From positions 62,001-126,000 of the forward strand of contig CANNAC010000007.1 in NCBI GenBank assembly GCA_947502495.1: a stretch of 64,000 bases of DNA, given 5' to 3'. The notes beneath the pieces are model-generated. The model searched no databases and was not told where the DNA came from. It worked only from the letters and a program-made list of their open reading frames with translations. The first letter of the stretch is position 1. Every line of letters begins with the position of its first letter. Position numbers and translations under genes: made by a program. The DNA comes from an uncultured Flavobacteriaceae bacterium. Its GTDB lineage: Bacteria > Bacteroidota > Bacteroidia > Flavobacteriales > Flavobacteriaceae. Positions 42,266 through 51,693 of this stretch are shown in pieces.

Positions 42266-43105
42266 ATGAAAAAAATACTATTACCGACCGATTTTTCAGA
42301 CAATGCTAAGAATGCTATTGTCTATGCTTTAAAGTTATTTAAAGAGGAAGAATGCACTTTTTATATTTTAAATACATACACACCAATTGTATATCAAATG
42401 GAATATATGCAAGCGAGTACCGGACAATTTGAACTATTCGATGTGGTGAAGAAAAGTTCCTTAAATGGCTTGTCTGCTATTAAGGAGGAGATAGAGGAAA
42501 CGCATTTCAATGCAAAACATACGATCGAAACGATTTCTACATTTAACACCTTAATTTCTGAAATAAAAGATCTTATAAAATCTAAAAACATAGACATGGT
42601 GGTTATGGGAACGCAAGGAGCATCCGATGTAAAAGGCGTTTTGTTTGGTTCTAATACGGTTCATGTTATTAATGCAGTAAAGTCACCAGTTTTAGCTATT
42701 CCAAGTGGTTTTTCTTTTGAAGGACCTCATGAAGTATTATTTCCTTCCGATTATGAAGTGGATTTTCAAGATGCACAAATACTTCCATTAGTCGATTTAG
42801 CTTCTAGATATCATTCTCGTGTACATATTCTTCATGTTAATTATGGGGAAGCGCTTTCCGAAAAACAACAAAAGAACAAAGCAAAACTGGAAGGGTATTT
42901 TAAAAATATTGCACATCTGTTTCATGATGTTAAAAACAAGAATATCGATGGTGCAATTCATGAATTTCAAAGAAAAACTAGAGTGAACCTGTTGGTAATG
43001 ATCAATAATAAACATTCCTTTTTTGAAAATATATTCTTTAAATCCACAATAAAACAAATAGGATTTCAGCTAGATATTCCCTTTTTAGTGATTCCATCTA
43101 AATAA
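42266..43105 (+). CDS. universal stress protein, two UspA domains (copy 3)
   Basis: The 279-residue protein starts LPTDFSDNAKNAIVYALKLF and carries MGTQGASDVKGVLFGSNTVH followed by SPVLAIP (about residues 112-142), the ATP-type Usp motif. The second half starts VLFPSDYEVDFQDAQ and keeps the alpha/beta order without the glycine motif, ending LDIPFLVIPSK. It lies 17 bp after copy 2 and 12 bp before copy 4. A conserved NKHSFFENIFFKSTIKQI phrase near the end recurs in the other copies in altered form (for example KHSFIERVM in copy 4). Confidence 0.9.
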   Translation: MKKILLPTDFSDNAKNAIVYALKLFKEEECTFYILNTYTPIVYQMEYMQASTGQFELFDVVKKSSLNGLSAIKEEIEETHFNAKHTIETISTFNTLISEIKDLIKSKNIDMVVMGTQGASDVKGVLFGSNTVHVINAVKSPVLAIPSGFSFEGPHEVLFPSDYEVDFQDAQILPLVDLASRYHSRVHILHVNYGEALSEKQQKNKAKLEGYFKNIAHLFHDVKNKNIDGAIHEFQRKTRVNLLVMINNKHSFFENIFFKSTIKQIGFQLDIPFLVIPSK

Positions 43106-43117
43106 TAAATTTTATAA

Positions 43118-43951
43118 ATGAAAACAAATATATTATTACCTGCAGATTTTTCAGATAACGCATGGAGTGCCATCGTATACGCCTTAAAGTTGTATGCTAA
43201 CGAGTCTTGCGTGTTTTACTTTTTACACACTATAGATAATGAAGCATTATATAAAAGAAGTCTAGTAACTGATTATTTTTTAGAAGCATTAGAAGAAGGT
43301 GCTACTAAAGAGTTATTAGAATTAAAGGAGCAAACTATTGCTTCTAATGCCAACGAAAAGCATGAGTTTGAAGTGGTTTTAAGCGCCGAAAAAATAGAAG
43401 TTGCTATTAAAAATAGTATAGAAGCGTATGCTATAGATATGATAGTCATGGGAACCAAAGGCGCATCTAAAAATGAAAAGTTGTTTTTTGGAAGCAATAC
43501 GATTCGTGTTTTAAATAAAGTGAAAGCTTGTCCGCTATTGGTAGTTCCAGATGAGTTTGATTTTGTTGAGCCAACCCAAATTGCTTTTCCAACAGATTAT
43601 AATCGTTTTTATAATGGAGAAGAAATTGAAGTGTTGCGAAAGCTAACCGAATTGTATGATTCTAAAATTAGAGTCGTTCATATTGAAGAAGAAAAGAAGC
43701 TAAACGAAGTACAGCGATATAATATAAATGCATTAGACGAATACTTAAATCAAGTAGAACACAGTTTTCATTGGATGCCTAATTATGCTAAGAAAGCAAA
43801 TGTGATTAATGATTTTATTGCAGAATTAGACATCCACATACTTGCGATGGTGAATTATAAACACAGTTTTATTGAACGTGTTATGAACGAGCCAGTTCTT
43901 AAAAAAATTAGTTTTCAGCCTAGTATCCCTTTTTTAGTTATTCCAGAATAA
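43118..43951 (+). CDS. universal stress protein, two UspA domains (copy 4)
   Basis: The 277-residue protein starts LPADFSDNAWSAIVYALKLY and has MGTKGASKNEKLFFGSNTIR followed by CPLLVVP (about residues 110-140). The second half (IAFPTDYNRFYNGEEIEVLR to QPSIPFLVIPE) is again motif-poor. Twelve bases separate it from copy 3 and 17 bases from the ATP-cone gene, so it is inside the same operon. Heterodimer formation among the four copies is possible but not shown by sequence. Confidence 0.9.
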   Translation: MKTNILLPADFSDNAWSAIVYALKLYANESCVFYFLHTIDNEALYKRSLVTDYFLEALEEGATKELLELKEQTIASNANEKHEFEVVLSAEKIEVAIKNSIEAYAIDMIVMGTKGASKNEKLFFGSNTIRVLNKVKACPLLVVPDEFDFVEPTQIAFPTDYNRFYNGEEIEVLRKLTELYDSKIRVVHIEEEKKLNEVQRYNINALDEYLNQVEHSFHWMPNYAKKANVINDFIAELDIHILAMVNYKHSFIERVMNEPVLKKISFQPSIPFLVIPE

Positions 43952-43968
43952 TTTAAAATTTTAATACA

Positions 43969-44811
43969 ATGTACAATGTAGATATGAATATTATAAAGTC
44001 TTCCGGAGAAAAAGTTAAATTTTCCATGGACAAACTACGTAATTCGCTACAGCGTACCGGCGCAGATCATGCAACTGTTAGTAAGATTTTAGATGTGGTT
44101 AGAGATGAATTGTATCAAGGTATTTCTACCAAAGAGATTTATAACAGAGCTTTTGCATTATTAAAAAAGAAACACAGTTATTTAGCTTCCAAATACAAGC
44201 TTAAAAAAGCAATTTATGAACTTGGTCCAACCGGATTTCCTTTTGAAAATTTTATAAGTGCTATTTTAAAATATTCAGGGTATAAAACAACAACAGGAGA
44301 TATTGTACAAGGTAATTGTGTTACCCATGAAATTGATGTGTTAGCGAATAAAAATAATGAGACGACTTTAATCGAATGTAAGTTTCATAACGAGCAAGGT
44401 CTTAACTGTAATGTGAAAATCCCGTTATACATTAACTCTAGATATATAGATGTTAAAACCCATTGGAATGCGAATAAAAATAATACTTCCAAAATAACTA
44501 GTGGATGGGTAGTTACCAATACGCGTTTTACAGAAGATGCAACCCAGTTTGGTAACTGTGCAGGTTTATACTTGTTAAGTTGGGATTACCCAAAAAATGA
44601 CGGATTAAAAGATCGAATAGATAGACTAGGGCTCTATCCCGTAACCGTATCTACCTTATTAACCAACAGAGAAAAACAATTTTTATTAAGTAGAGACGCT
44701 GTTTTGTGCAGAGATTTAATAGATGATGCTTTCTTTTTAGATCATTTAGGGATTTCAGAAATACGCAAAACGAAAATATTAGAAGAAATAAAAAAGCTTT
44801 GTAATCACTAA
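43969..44811 (+). CDS. ATP-cone domain fused to a PD-(D/E)XK nuclease-like domain
   Basis: The 280-residue protein has an N-terminal ATP-cone (about 6-88; IIKSSGEKVKFSMDKLRNSL, then IYNRAFALLKKKHSYLASKY), the nucleotide-sensing module best known from ribonucleotide reductase and NrdR. A Mrr-like nuclease fold follows: FENFISAILKYSGY helix, then D123 in THEIDVLANK and E136-x-K138 in TLIECKFH, a complete PD-(D/E)XK set. The C-terminal 90 residues are helical with an HhH-like end. It could be an ATP/dATP-gated DNase or RNase. The alternative start at codon 6 (MNIIKSS) is possible. It lies inside the stress operon, 12 bp before a beta-CASP hydrolase. Target unknown. Confidence 0.83.
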   Translation: MYNVDMNIIKSSGEKVKFSMDKLRNSLQRTGADHATVSKILDVVRDELYQGISTKEIYNRAFALLKKKHSYLASKYKLKKAIYELGPTGFPFENFISAILKYSGYKTTTGDIVQGNCVTHEIDVLANKNNETTLIECKFHNEQGLNCNVKIPLYINSRYIDVKTHWNANKNNTSKITSGWVVTNTRFTEDATQFGNCAGLYLLSWDYPKNDGLKDRIDRLGLYPVTVSTLLTNREKQFLLSRDAVLCRDLIDDAFFLDHLGISEIRKTKILEEIKKLCNH

Positions 44812-44823
44812 AATATAAAAGCC

Positions 44824-46197
44824 ATGTCAGATTATGCCAACATAACCTTCTTAGGTGCAGCAGGAACCGTAACAGGATCCAAGTTCTTAATGGAAGCTTT
44901 TGGTAAAAACATACTTATAGATTGTGGTATGTTTCAAGGCCTTAAAGAGCTTCGCGAACGCAATTGGGAAAGCCTGCCAATAACAGTAGAAGATATAGAT
45001 GTAGTTTTATTAACTCACGGACATTTAGACCACGTTGGTTATTTACCAAGATTACTAAAAGAAGGATTTAAAGGAAAAATAATTGGTACAGCTCCAACTT
45101 TAGCTATTGCAGAAATTATACTGAAAGATAGCGCGAAGATTCATGAAGAAACTGCCGATAAAGCAAACGAAGAAAAGTTTACAAAACACCAACCTGCGCT
45201 TCCTTTTTATACGATGAAAGATGCCGAAAGAACCATACAGCATTTTCAAGTAGAAGTAGAAAATAAATGGATTGCTTTTACCGAAAACATCTCGTATCGC
45301 TTTCAGTATAACGGACATATCATAGGAGCAACTTTTATCGAATTAGATATTAACGGAAAACGATTCGTCTTTTCTGGAGATATCGGTAGAACAGATGATT
45401 TTTTATTGAACAATCCTAAAAAACCAGAATGGGCAGATTTTCTATTTATAGAAAGCACCTATGGTAACAAATTACATCCAAAGGAAGATGTAGGAACTAT
45501 TCTTTCCCAAATAATAAAAGAAACCATACATAAAAATGGAAACCTAATTATTCCAAGTTTTGCCGTAGAGCGTCTGCAAACACTCATGTATATTCTTTGG
45601 GAATTATATAAAGAAAATAAAATCCCGAACATTCCAATTTTTGTAGATAGTCCAATGGGAAATAATGTTTTAGATGTTTTTAAACGCTTTCCAAAATGGC
45701 ATAAATTATCTCCTGCCGATTATAATGCCATGTGTAATCATGTGAATATCATTCAGTCCTACAAAGAAACTTGGGAAACCATAGACGATAAAAGATCGAA
45801 AATAATTATTGCAGGAAGTGGTATGGTAACTGGCGGACGCGTTTTAACCTATTTGCAACAGCTTATAGATCACGCTTCAACAACTGTTTTATTGGTTGGC
45901 TATCAAGCCGAAGGAACTCGAGGAAGACAGCTGCAGGAAGGCGCACATGAAATTAAATTCTTCGGAAAATATTATCCGGTAAAGGCAAGCATTAAAATTA
46001 TCGATAGTCTTTCTGCACATGCAGATCAAGAGGATTTAATACAGTGGATGAGTGGTATTAAAAATGTTCCAGAAAAAATATATCTAATTCATGGAGAGCC
46101 AACAGCATTAGACGCTTTTAGAGTAAAAATTAAAGATACTTATAACTGGAATGCTACGATTCCTAAACTTTTAGATTCCGAACAAATCTTGATTTAA
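44824..46197 (+). CDS. beta-CASP metallo-beta-lactamase (CPSF/Ysh1-like RNase)
   Basis: The 457-residue protein has the metallo-beta-lactamase zinc motif THGHLDHVGYLP (about residues 62-73), further ligands in NGHIIGATFIELD and FSGDIGR, and the beta-CASP insert (FIESTYGNKLHPKED, IPSFAVERLQTLMYIL, FVDSPMG). The C-terminal motifs GSGMVTGGRV and SLSAHADQEDLI complete the family set. Members are RNA endo/exonucleases related to Ysh1/CPSF73. With the ATP-cone nuclease 12 bp upstream it suggests an RNA-turnover or nucleic-acid response in the stress operon. Substrate not shown by sequence. Confidence 0.92.
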   Translation: MSDYANITFLGAAGTVTGSKFLMEAFGKNILIDCGMFQGLKELRERNWESLPITVEDIDVVLLTHGHLDHVGYLPRLLKEGFKGKIIGTAPTLAIAEIILKDSAKIHEETADKANEEKFTKHQPALPFYTMKDAERTIQHFQVEVENKWIAFTENISYRFQYNGHIIGATFIELDINGKRFVFSGDIGRTDDFLLNNPKKPEWADFLFIESTYGNKLHPKEDVGTILSQIIKETIHKNGNLIIPSFAVERLQTLMYILWELYKENKIPNIPIFVDSPMGNNVLDVFKRFPKWHKLSPADYNAMCNHVNIIQSYKETWETIDDKRSKIIIAGSGMVTGGRVLTYLQQLIDHASTTVLLVGYQAEGTRGRQLQEGAHEIKFFGKYYPVKASIKIIDSLSAHADQEDLIQWMSGIKNVPEKIYLIHGEPTALDAFRVKIKDTYNWNATIPKLLDSEQILI

Positions 46198-46252
46198 TCG
46201 TATTCGGAACCTTTTTTAAAACGGATTTATTAACTTTTAAAAACATAACGTG

Positions 46253-46702
46253 ATGATAACTACAAAAACACAAGCCAAATATTTAGAGCTTATGAATGCT
46301 ACAGAAATGCATGAAGCATCCAAAAAATGGTATTCCGAATTAAGCTTCATAAAAGACGAACAACTATTTTTTGACGATTTAGTAACCACGTACACACTAC
46401 AGTTACTGGATAAAAAGGAATTCGCAAATAATAAAGAAATTGTAGATGTTTTAAATAGATCTCAAAAAAGAAACGACGAACTTTTAAATATTGTTAAAAC
46501 ACATATCAATGATTTAGAGGTTTTAGTAGATAATATCAAACAGCCAAAGGAAGAAATGGGCTATAAAAAAGAACATAAAGAGCTTGTTAAAGTGATTAGT
46601 GAATTTTTTATAGATTATAAAAGTCTGAAAATGCAATTGTTTGAAATTTTTAAAGGAATTCTAAAAGCGGAAAAACAAATCCGTTTAATGAATAAAAAAT
46701 AA
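46253..46702 (+). CDS. uncharacterised helical protein
   Basis: I start at ATG 46253 (149 residues); a GTG at 46250 is also in frame. The protein is entirely charged and helical (ATEMHEASKKWYSELSFIKD, NDELLNIVKTHINDLEVLVD, then a Lys-rich C-terminal helix) with no signal peptide or cysteine. It resembles coiled-coil stress proteins in composition only; no family recognised. A 52-bp gap separates it from the beta-CASP gene, so it may be the last gene of the stress operon. Confidence 0.65.
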   Translation: MITTKTQAKYLELMNATEMHEASKKWYSELSFIKDEQLFFDDLVTTYTLQLLDKKEFANNKEIVDVLNRSQKRNDELLNIVKTHINDLEVLVDNIKQPKEEMGYKKEHKELVKVISEFFIDYKSLKMQLFEIFKGILKAEKQIRLMNKK

Positions 46703-46826
46703 GTAGAAGCGTTTCCTTTTTATATTCCAAATTATACGATAAATAGGTCTTTGTTTTTTTATTATTTAAGAACGAATTACAGATGTTTATAAAATGGTAA
46801 TAACCTTAATAATTTATACCAATTTT

Positions 46827-46860
46827 ACCAATTGGTTTTATAAAATAATCAGCATCTTTG
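46827..46860 (+). promoter_or_regulatory. promoter of transketolase with overlapping palindrome
   Basis: A -33 type TTG (46832-46834) and a -7 like CATCTTTG (46853-46860) are 18 bases apart, 58 bp before the tkt start. The perfect 10-bp palindrome ACCAATTGGT (46827-46836) overlaps the -33 element, and a further ACCAATT copy lies just upstream, so an operator is possible. Confidence 0.5.
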
Positions 46861-46917
46861 CATCGTTAATTATAATAAGAATAAAATAAGTTTATTAAAC
46901 GTATTAAAATATAAAAA

Positions 46918-48954
46918 ATGAACAAGCAAATTGACCAACAAGCAGCAGATAACATAAGAGCATTGGCAGTAGCCATGGTAGAAAAAGCCAACTCAGGACA
47001 TCCAGGAGGACCAATGGGAGGAGCAGATTTTATGCACATTCTGTATTCCGAATTCTTTAACTACGATCCGTCAGATATGACATGGGCATTTAGAGATCGC
47101 TTTTTTATGGATGCTGGTCATTTATCTACATTAATGTATGCGCAATATTATCTTTTAGGAAATTACAAAAAAGACGATGTAGCAAACTTTAGACAATGGG
47201 GATCTATAACTCCTGGTCATCCAGAAGTAGATGTTGCAAGAGGAATTGAAAATACTTCGGGGCCTTTAGGTCAAGGACATACTATGGGTGTTGGAGCTGC
47301 AATTGCTGCCAAATACTTACAAGCACGTTCTGGAGATTGGATGAATCATAAAGTATATGGTTTTATTTCAGATGGAGGAATTCAAGAAGAAATTTCACAA
47401 GGTGCAGGTAGAATTGCTGGTCATTTAGGTTTGAATAACTTTATTATGTTTTTCGATTCTAATGATATTCAATTATCAACTTCTACAGATGAGGTAACTT
47501 CGGAAGATACCGCAATGAAGTATGAAGCTTGGGGTTGGAAAGTGATAACTATCGATGGTCATAATCATGACGAAATTAGAAAAGCACTAACAGACGCGAA
47601 TAACGAAACAGAAAAACCGACTTTAATTATTGGTAAAACAATAATGGGGAAAGGTTGTGTTACTGCAGATGGAAGTAAGTTTGAAGGACATTGTGAATCG
47701 CACGGACAACCAATTAGTAATACCGGAGCAGATTACGAAAAAACATTATTAAACTTAGGAGCAAATCCAGAAAGTCCTTTCGATATTTATGAAGATGTGC
47801 AAGCATTTTATAAAAATCTTGTTGCAGAAAAAACAGCAAAAGCGGCCGAAAAGAAAGCAGAAATTACTACTTGGAGAAATGCAAACGAAGCATTAGCTGC
47901 TAAATTAGACTTCTTCTTATCTGGGGAATTACCAGAATTAGATTTCGCAACTATAGAACATAAAGCAGGATTAGCAACAAGAGCTGCTTCGTCTGGAGTG
48001 CTAGGTTATTTGGCTGAAAATGTAGAAAACATGATTGTTTCTTCTGCAGATTTATCCAATTCAGATAAAACAGATGGTTTCTTAAAGAAAACACATGCTA
48101 TTCAAAAAGGAGACTTTTCAGGATCTTTCTTACAAGCTGGTGTTGCCGAGTTAACCATGGCTTGTATTGCAAACGGATTAGCATTACACGGAGGAGTTAT
48201 TCCTGTAGTAGCAACATTCTTTGTGTTTTCCGATTATATGAAACCTGCAATTCGTTTAAGCGCATTGCAAGAATTAGGAGTGAAATTTGTTTGGACACAT
48301 GATGCATTTAGAGTTGGTGAAGATGGACCAACACACCAACCAATTGAGCAAGAAGCGCAAATACGTTTATTAGAAAAATTAAAAAATCATAGTGGAGATC
48401 CTAGTTTCTTAGCGTTACGTCCTGCAGATTCTGCAGAAACTAGCGTGGCTTGGAAAATGGCTTTAGAAAACAAAAGCAGACCAACAGGTTTAATTTTATC
48501 TAGACAAGGAATTAAAGATCTAGAGCCTCAAGGAGATTCTAGATATAACGAAGCTTTAGCTGCCGAAAAAGGTGGTTACTTAGTGAAAGAAGTAGAAAAT
48601 CCAGATGTGGTTTTAATCGCAAACGGATCGGAAGTTGCAACATTATTTGCAGCAGCAGAAATATTAGAGAAAGAGAATAATTTAAAAGTGAATATCGCTT
48701 CTGTAATTTCAGAAGGTGTTTTTAGATTACAATCTAAGGAATATCAAAATAGCGTGATTCCTAAAAACAAACCATTATTTGGTTTAACAGCAGGTTTACC
48801 AGTAAACTTAGAAGGTTTAGTTGGGGATTCTGGTAAAGTTTTTGGTTTAGAACACTTTGGCTATTCTGCACCAGCAAAAGTATTAGACGAAAAATTCGGA
48901 TTTACTGGCGAAAAAGTAAGCAAACAAGTATTAGAATATTTACAAACCGTATAA
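46918..48954 (+). CDS. tkt: transketolase
   Basis: The 678-residue enzyme is a full-length transketolase: [20 protein letters not shown] (residues about 20-40), [20 protein letters not shown] and [20 protein letters not shown] with the thiamine-diphosphate/Mg motif (about 108-165), the pyrimidine-domain [40 protein letters not shown]-like segment ([20 protein letters not shown]) and a C-terminal domain ending [11 protein letters not shown]. It transfers two-carbon units between ketose and aldose phosphates in the pentose phosphate pathway. The transaldolase-like gene 10 bp downstream forms a non-oxidative pentose phosphate pair. Confidence 0.96.
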   Translation: MNKQIDQQAADNIRALAVAMVEKANSGHPGGPMGGADFMHILYSEFFNYDPSDMTWAFRDRFFMDAGHLSTLMYAQYYLLGNYKKDDVANFRQWGSITPGHPEVDVARGIENTSGPLGQGHTMGVGAAIAAKYLQARSGDWMNHKVYGFISDGGIQEEISQGAGRIAGHLGLNNFIMFFDSNDIQLSTSTDEVTSEDTAMKYEAWGWKVITIDGHNHDEIRKALTDANNETEKPTLIIGKTIMGKGCVTADGSKFEGHCESHGQPISNTGADYEKTLLNLGANPESPFDIYEDVQAFYKNLVAEKTAKAAEKKAEITTWRNANEALAAKLDFFLSGELPELDFATIEHKAGLATRAASSGVLGYLAENVENMIVSSADLSNSDKTDGFLKKTHAIQKGDFSGSFLQAGVAELTMACIANGLALHGGVIPVVATFFVFSDYMKPAIRLSALQELGVKFVWTHDAFRVGEDGPTHQPIEQEAQIRLLEKLKNHSGDPSFLALRPADSAETSVAWKMALENKSRPTGLILSRQGIKDLEPQGDSRYNEALAAEKGGYLVKEVENPDVVLIANGSEVATLFAAAEILEKENNLKVNIASVISEGVFRLQSKEYQNSVIPKNKPLFGLTAGLPVNLEGLVGDSGKVFGLEHFGYSAPAKVLDEKFGFTGEKVSKQVLEYLQTV

Positions 48955-48964
48955 CATAATAAAT

Positions 48965-49618
48965 ATGAAATTTTTTATAGACACTGCAAACCTAGACCAA
49001 ATTAAAGAAGCACAAGATTTAGGTGTTTTAGATGGTGTAACAACCAATCCGTCTTTAATGGCTAAAGAAGGAATTACTGGAGCAGAAAATATTTTAAACC
49101 ACTACAAAAAGATTTGTGAAGTAGTAGAAGGCGATGTTTCGGCAGAAGTTATTGCTACAGATTTTGATGGTATGGTAAAAGAAGGTGAAGCTTTAGCTGC
49201 ACTGCATCCTCAGATTGTTGTAAAACTTCCTATGATTGCAGATGGTGTAAAAGCTTGTAAGTATTTTTCAGATAAAGGAATTAAAACCAACGTAACTTTA
49301 GTGTTTTCAGCAGGACAAGCATTATTGGCTGCTAAAGCTGGAGCAACTTATGTTTCTCCTTTCTTAGGAAGACTAGATGATATCTCTACAGATGGTTTAA
49401 ACCTTGTAGATGAAATTAGAATTATTTATGATAATTACGGATTCCAAACACAAATCTTAGCAGCGTCTATTCGTAACACGATGCACGTTATTAATTGTGC
49501 TAAAATTGGAGCAGATGTAATGACAGGTCCTTTATCTTCAATTACTGGGTTGTTAAAACACCCTTTAACAGATAGCGGATTAGCGAAGTTTTTAGAAGAC
49601 TATAATAAAGGAAACTAA
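48965..49618 (+). CDS. tal: transaldolase/fructose-6-phosphate aldolase family enzyme (TalC type)
   Basis: The 217-residue protein is the short TalC/FSA type: [34 protein letters not shown] (residues 23-36), Schiff-base Lys87 in [31 protein letters not shown] and [11 protein letters not shown]. At position 61 it has Glu ([12 protein letters not shown]), where E. coli fructose-6-phosphate aldolase has Gln59; Glu at that position is the transaldolase version of the catalytic residue, so transaldolase is the better call. It sits 10 bp after transketolase. A perfect terminator follows. Confidence 0.92.
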   Translation: MKFFIDTANLDQIKEAQDLGVLDGVTTNPSLMAKEGITGAENILNHYKKICEVVEGDVSAEVIATDFDGMVKEGEALAALHPQIVVKLPMIADGVKACKYFSDKGIKTNVTLVFSAGQALLAAKAGATYVSPFLGRLDDISTDGLNLVDEIRIIYDNYGFQTQILAASIRNTMHVINCAKIGADVMTGPLSSITGLLKHPLTDSGLAKFLEDYNKGN

Positions 49619-49640
49619 ATTCTTTATTCATACGATAACG

Positions 49641-49680
49641 AACAGGCTATATTTTAAAATATAGCCTGTTTTTTTATATA
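49641..49680 (+). terminator. intrinsic terminator of tkt-tal
   Basis: A perfect 15-bp inverted repeat (49641-49655 with 49656-49670, arm AACAGGCTATATTTT) without a separate spacer ends in TTTTTATATA, 22 bases after the tal stop. Confidence 0.9.
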
Positions 49681-49776
49681 TAAAACTCTTTTTTAAACTG
49701 TTAATATTAAGCAAGAGTTATTTTTTCTAGTAGATTAAATGTGGTAATTTGTAGTCTAATTTTAAAAGTTATTTAA

Positions 49777-50367
49777 ATGATTTGGTGCTTCATTCTATTT
49801 CATATATTATCGTGTCAAGAACAAGTTTTGCATACAAGCGATACACATTTAAAGTTTGATATTGTTTTAAAAGAGAAAGTGGTAGGACAGCTTCATGCTA
49901 CTAAAAGTTTTAAAGATGCCAAAGCACATTATCAAAGTTCAACAAATATCAGCACTAGATTTATAAAAGACATTACTGTAAATTATAAATACAATGTGAT
50001 TTTTAATACCAACAAATTACAAAAAGCAGATGTACATATTACGGTAAATAATAAACCACATGCAGAAACTAAAACAGAGTGGTTAGACAATCGATATCTC
50101 ATTCAAAAAAATGAAGACAAGGTAGTGGTTTTTAATAAAAGCATTAATTACAGTACTATCTTAATGTACTTTATAGAGCCAGAAAATATTAGTTTTTGTT
50201 TTTCGGAAGAAGATGGAAGTATAAATACCATTATACCTTTAGGAAATCATACCTATAAGAAAGTCAATGCAAAAGGAAAAGAAAATATTTATTACTATAA
50301 AAACGGAAAGCTTATCAAAGCAGAGATTGATGGCGGATTGATTAGCTTTCAAATGATAGCGAAATAA
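49777..50367 (+). CDS. DUF6134-like small lipoprotein
   Basis: The 196-residue protein starts MIWCFILFHILSCQEQ; the cysteine at 13 after ILS is a plausible lipobox, giving a short lipoprotein signal. The mature part is a single beta-rich domain: FDIVLKEKVVGQLHATKSFK, THFxxSSTxIxTRFI-like SSTNISTRFIKDITVNYKYN, then LMYFIEPENISFCFSEEDG and the repeated YYYKNGKLIKAEIDGGLISF end. This strand order matches the DUF6134 family of Bacteroidota envelope proteins. Function unknown. It precedes a patatin gene by 36 bp; possibly one unit. Confidence 0.7.
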   Translation: MIWCFILFHILSCQEQVLHTSDTHLKFDIVLKEKVVGQLHATKSFKDAKAHYQSSTNISTRFIKDITVNYKYNVIFNTNKLQKADVHITVNNKPHAETKTEWLDNRYLIQKNEDKVVVFNKSINYSTILMYFIEPENISFCFSEEDGSINTIIPLGNHTYKKVNAKGKENIYYYKNGKLIKAEIDGGLISFQMIAK

Positions 50368-50403
50368 ATGCAGTAATTAGGAAGTGAATAAAATCTCATA
50401 AAA

Positions 50404-51171
50404 ATGAATATAGGATTAGTTTTATCAGGTGGTGGCGTTCGAGGAGTTGCTCATATTGGAGCTATTAAAGCATTAGAAGAAGCAGGGATTTATCCTACGC
50501 ATATTTCTGGTACAAGTGCTGGAGCAATAGTTGGTTCTTTATATGCTGCAGGTTTAGGTTGGGAAGAAATGCTTCATTTTTTTAAAACGGTACCCATTTT
50601 TAAAACAAGTAAATTCACCTTTAAAAAACCTGGTTTTATAGATACTGAAAAGCTTGCCGATGAATTTAAAAGCTTTTTTCCAGTAGATGATTTTAATAGT
50701 TTACAGAAAAGACTTTTTGTTGCTGCGACCAATATAGAAACAGGAAAATTGAAGATTTTTAGCGCTGGTGAATTAATAAAACCAATATTAGCATCTGCTT
50801 CTTTTCCAGGTGTTTTTACTCCTGTTCATATTGAAAACTCGCATTATATAGATGGTGGCGTACTCAATAACTTTCCAATAGAACCTTTAAAAGATATATG
50901 TCCTTCTATTATTGGTGTGTATGTAAATCCGCTAAAACCAATTAAAGTAAAAAGCTTAAAGCACTCTTATTCTGTATTAGAAAGAGCGTATAAGATTATG
51001 GCAGAATCCCATTCTATCTCGAAGTTTTCAGATTGTGATTTAGTGATATCTCCAGACGAATTAATAAATTTCGGAACTTTTAGTATGAAAAGTATGGATG
51101 CCATTTTTGATCTTGGATATGCCAGTACGAAAGAAAAATTAGAGAATAATATTTTTAATTTAAAAGGTTAA
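50404..51171 (+). CDS. patatin-like phospholipase
   Basis: The 255-residue protein is a minimal patatin: oxyanion-hole GGGVRG (residues 9-14), nucleophile Ser38 in GTSAG, and catalytic Asp in IDGGVLNNFP (about 155-164). It lacks signal peptide, so it probably acts in the cytoplasm or at the inner membrane face on lipids. The PIFKTSKFTFKKPGFIDTEK stretch (about 63-82) is a common lid region in the RssA/YchK group. It follows the lipoprotein gene on the same strand. Substrate unknown. Confidence 0.9.
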   Translation: MNIGLVLSGGGVRGVAHIGAIKALEEAGIYPTHISGTSAGAIVGSLYAAGLGWEEMLHFFKTVPIFKTSKFTFKKPGFIDTEKLADEFKSFFPVDDFNSLQKRLFVAATNIETGKLKIFSAGELIKPILASASFPGVFTPVHIENSHYIDGGVLNNFPIEPLKDICPSIIGVYVNPLKPIKVKSLKHSYSVLERAYKIMAESHSISKFSDCDLVISPDELINFGTFSMKSMDAIFDLGYASTKEKLENNIFNLKG

Positions 51172-51207
51172 TTTTCAAATTTATTCATAAAATTTTACTT
51201 TTGTAAA

Positions 51208-51666
51208 ATGGTAGATAATTTTGAAAATGAATATTTCGGCATCGGAATTCAAAACGGAAAAACCCCCGAAAACTTAGGAGTGCTTTGGCGAACAGCGCAA
51301 AATTTAGGAGCGAGTTATATTTTTACAATAGGAAATAGATATGCGAAACAAGCTTGCGATACACACAATGCGGTAAAGGCAATGCCATATTTTCATTATG
51401 ATACTTTCGAAGATTTTTATAATAATATCCCCAAAGGAGCAAGATTAGTTGGTGTAGAGTTAGATCCAACAGCTATAGCTTTAGAAACCTTCCATCATCC
51501 TAGACGCTGTGTGTATTTATTAGGAGCAGAAGATCATGGATTATCGAAACAAGCCATAGAAAAAAGCCATTTCTTGATTAAATTTAAATCCCAATTAAGC
51601 CTAAATGTATCCGTTGCAGGAAGTATTGTTATGTATGATAGAGGTATAAACAAACCAAGGTCGTAA
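51208..51666 (+). CDS. SpoU/TrmH-family RNA 2'-O-methyltransferase
   Basis: The 152-residue protein has the SPOUT motifs in order: motif 1 NLGVLWRTAQNLGA (residues 22-35) with the conserved Asn-x-Gly and Arg, motif 2 VYLLGAEDHGLS (about 111-122), motif 3 LNVSVAGSIVMYDR (about 134-147). It is a core SpoU domain without the extra RNA-binding N-terminus of TrmH or RlmB. It should methylate ribose in tRNA or rRNA; position unknown. TACTTTTG at 51196-51203, five bases before the ATG, could be a -7 box, which would imply an almost leaderless mRNA. Confidence 0.9.
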   Translation: MVDNFENEYFGIGIQNGKTPENLGVLWRTAQNLGASYIFTIGNRYAKQACDTHNAVKAMPYFHYDTFEDFYNNIPKGARLVGVELDPTAIALETFHHPRRCVYLLGAEDHGLSKQAIEKSHFLIKFKSQLSLNVSVAGSIVMYDRGINKPRS

Positions 51667-51693
51667 CTTTGTAAACTATTAAAAGGAAATAAA

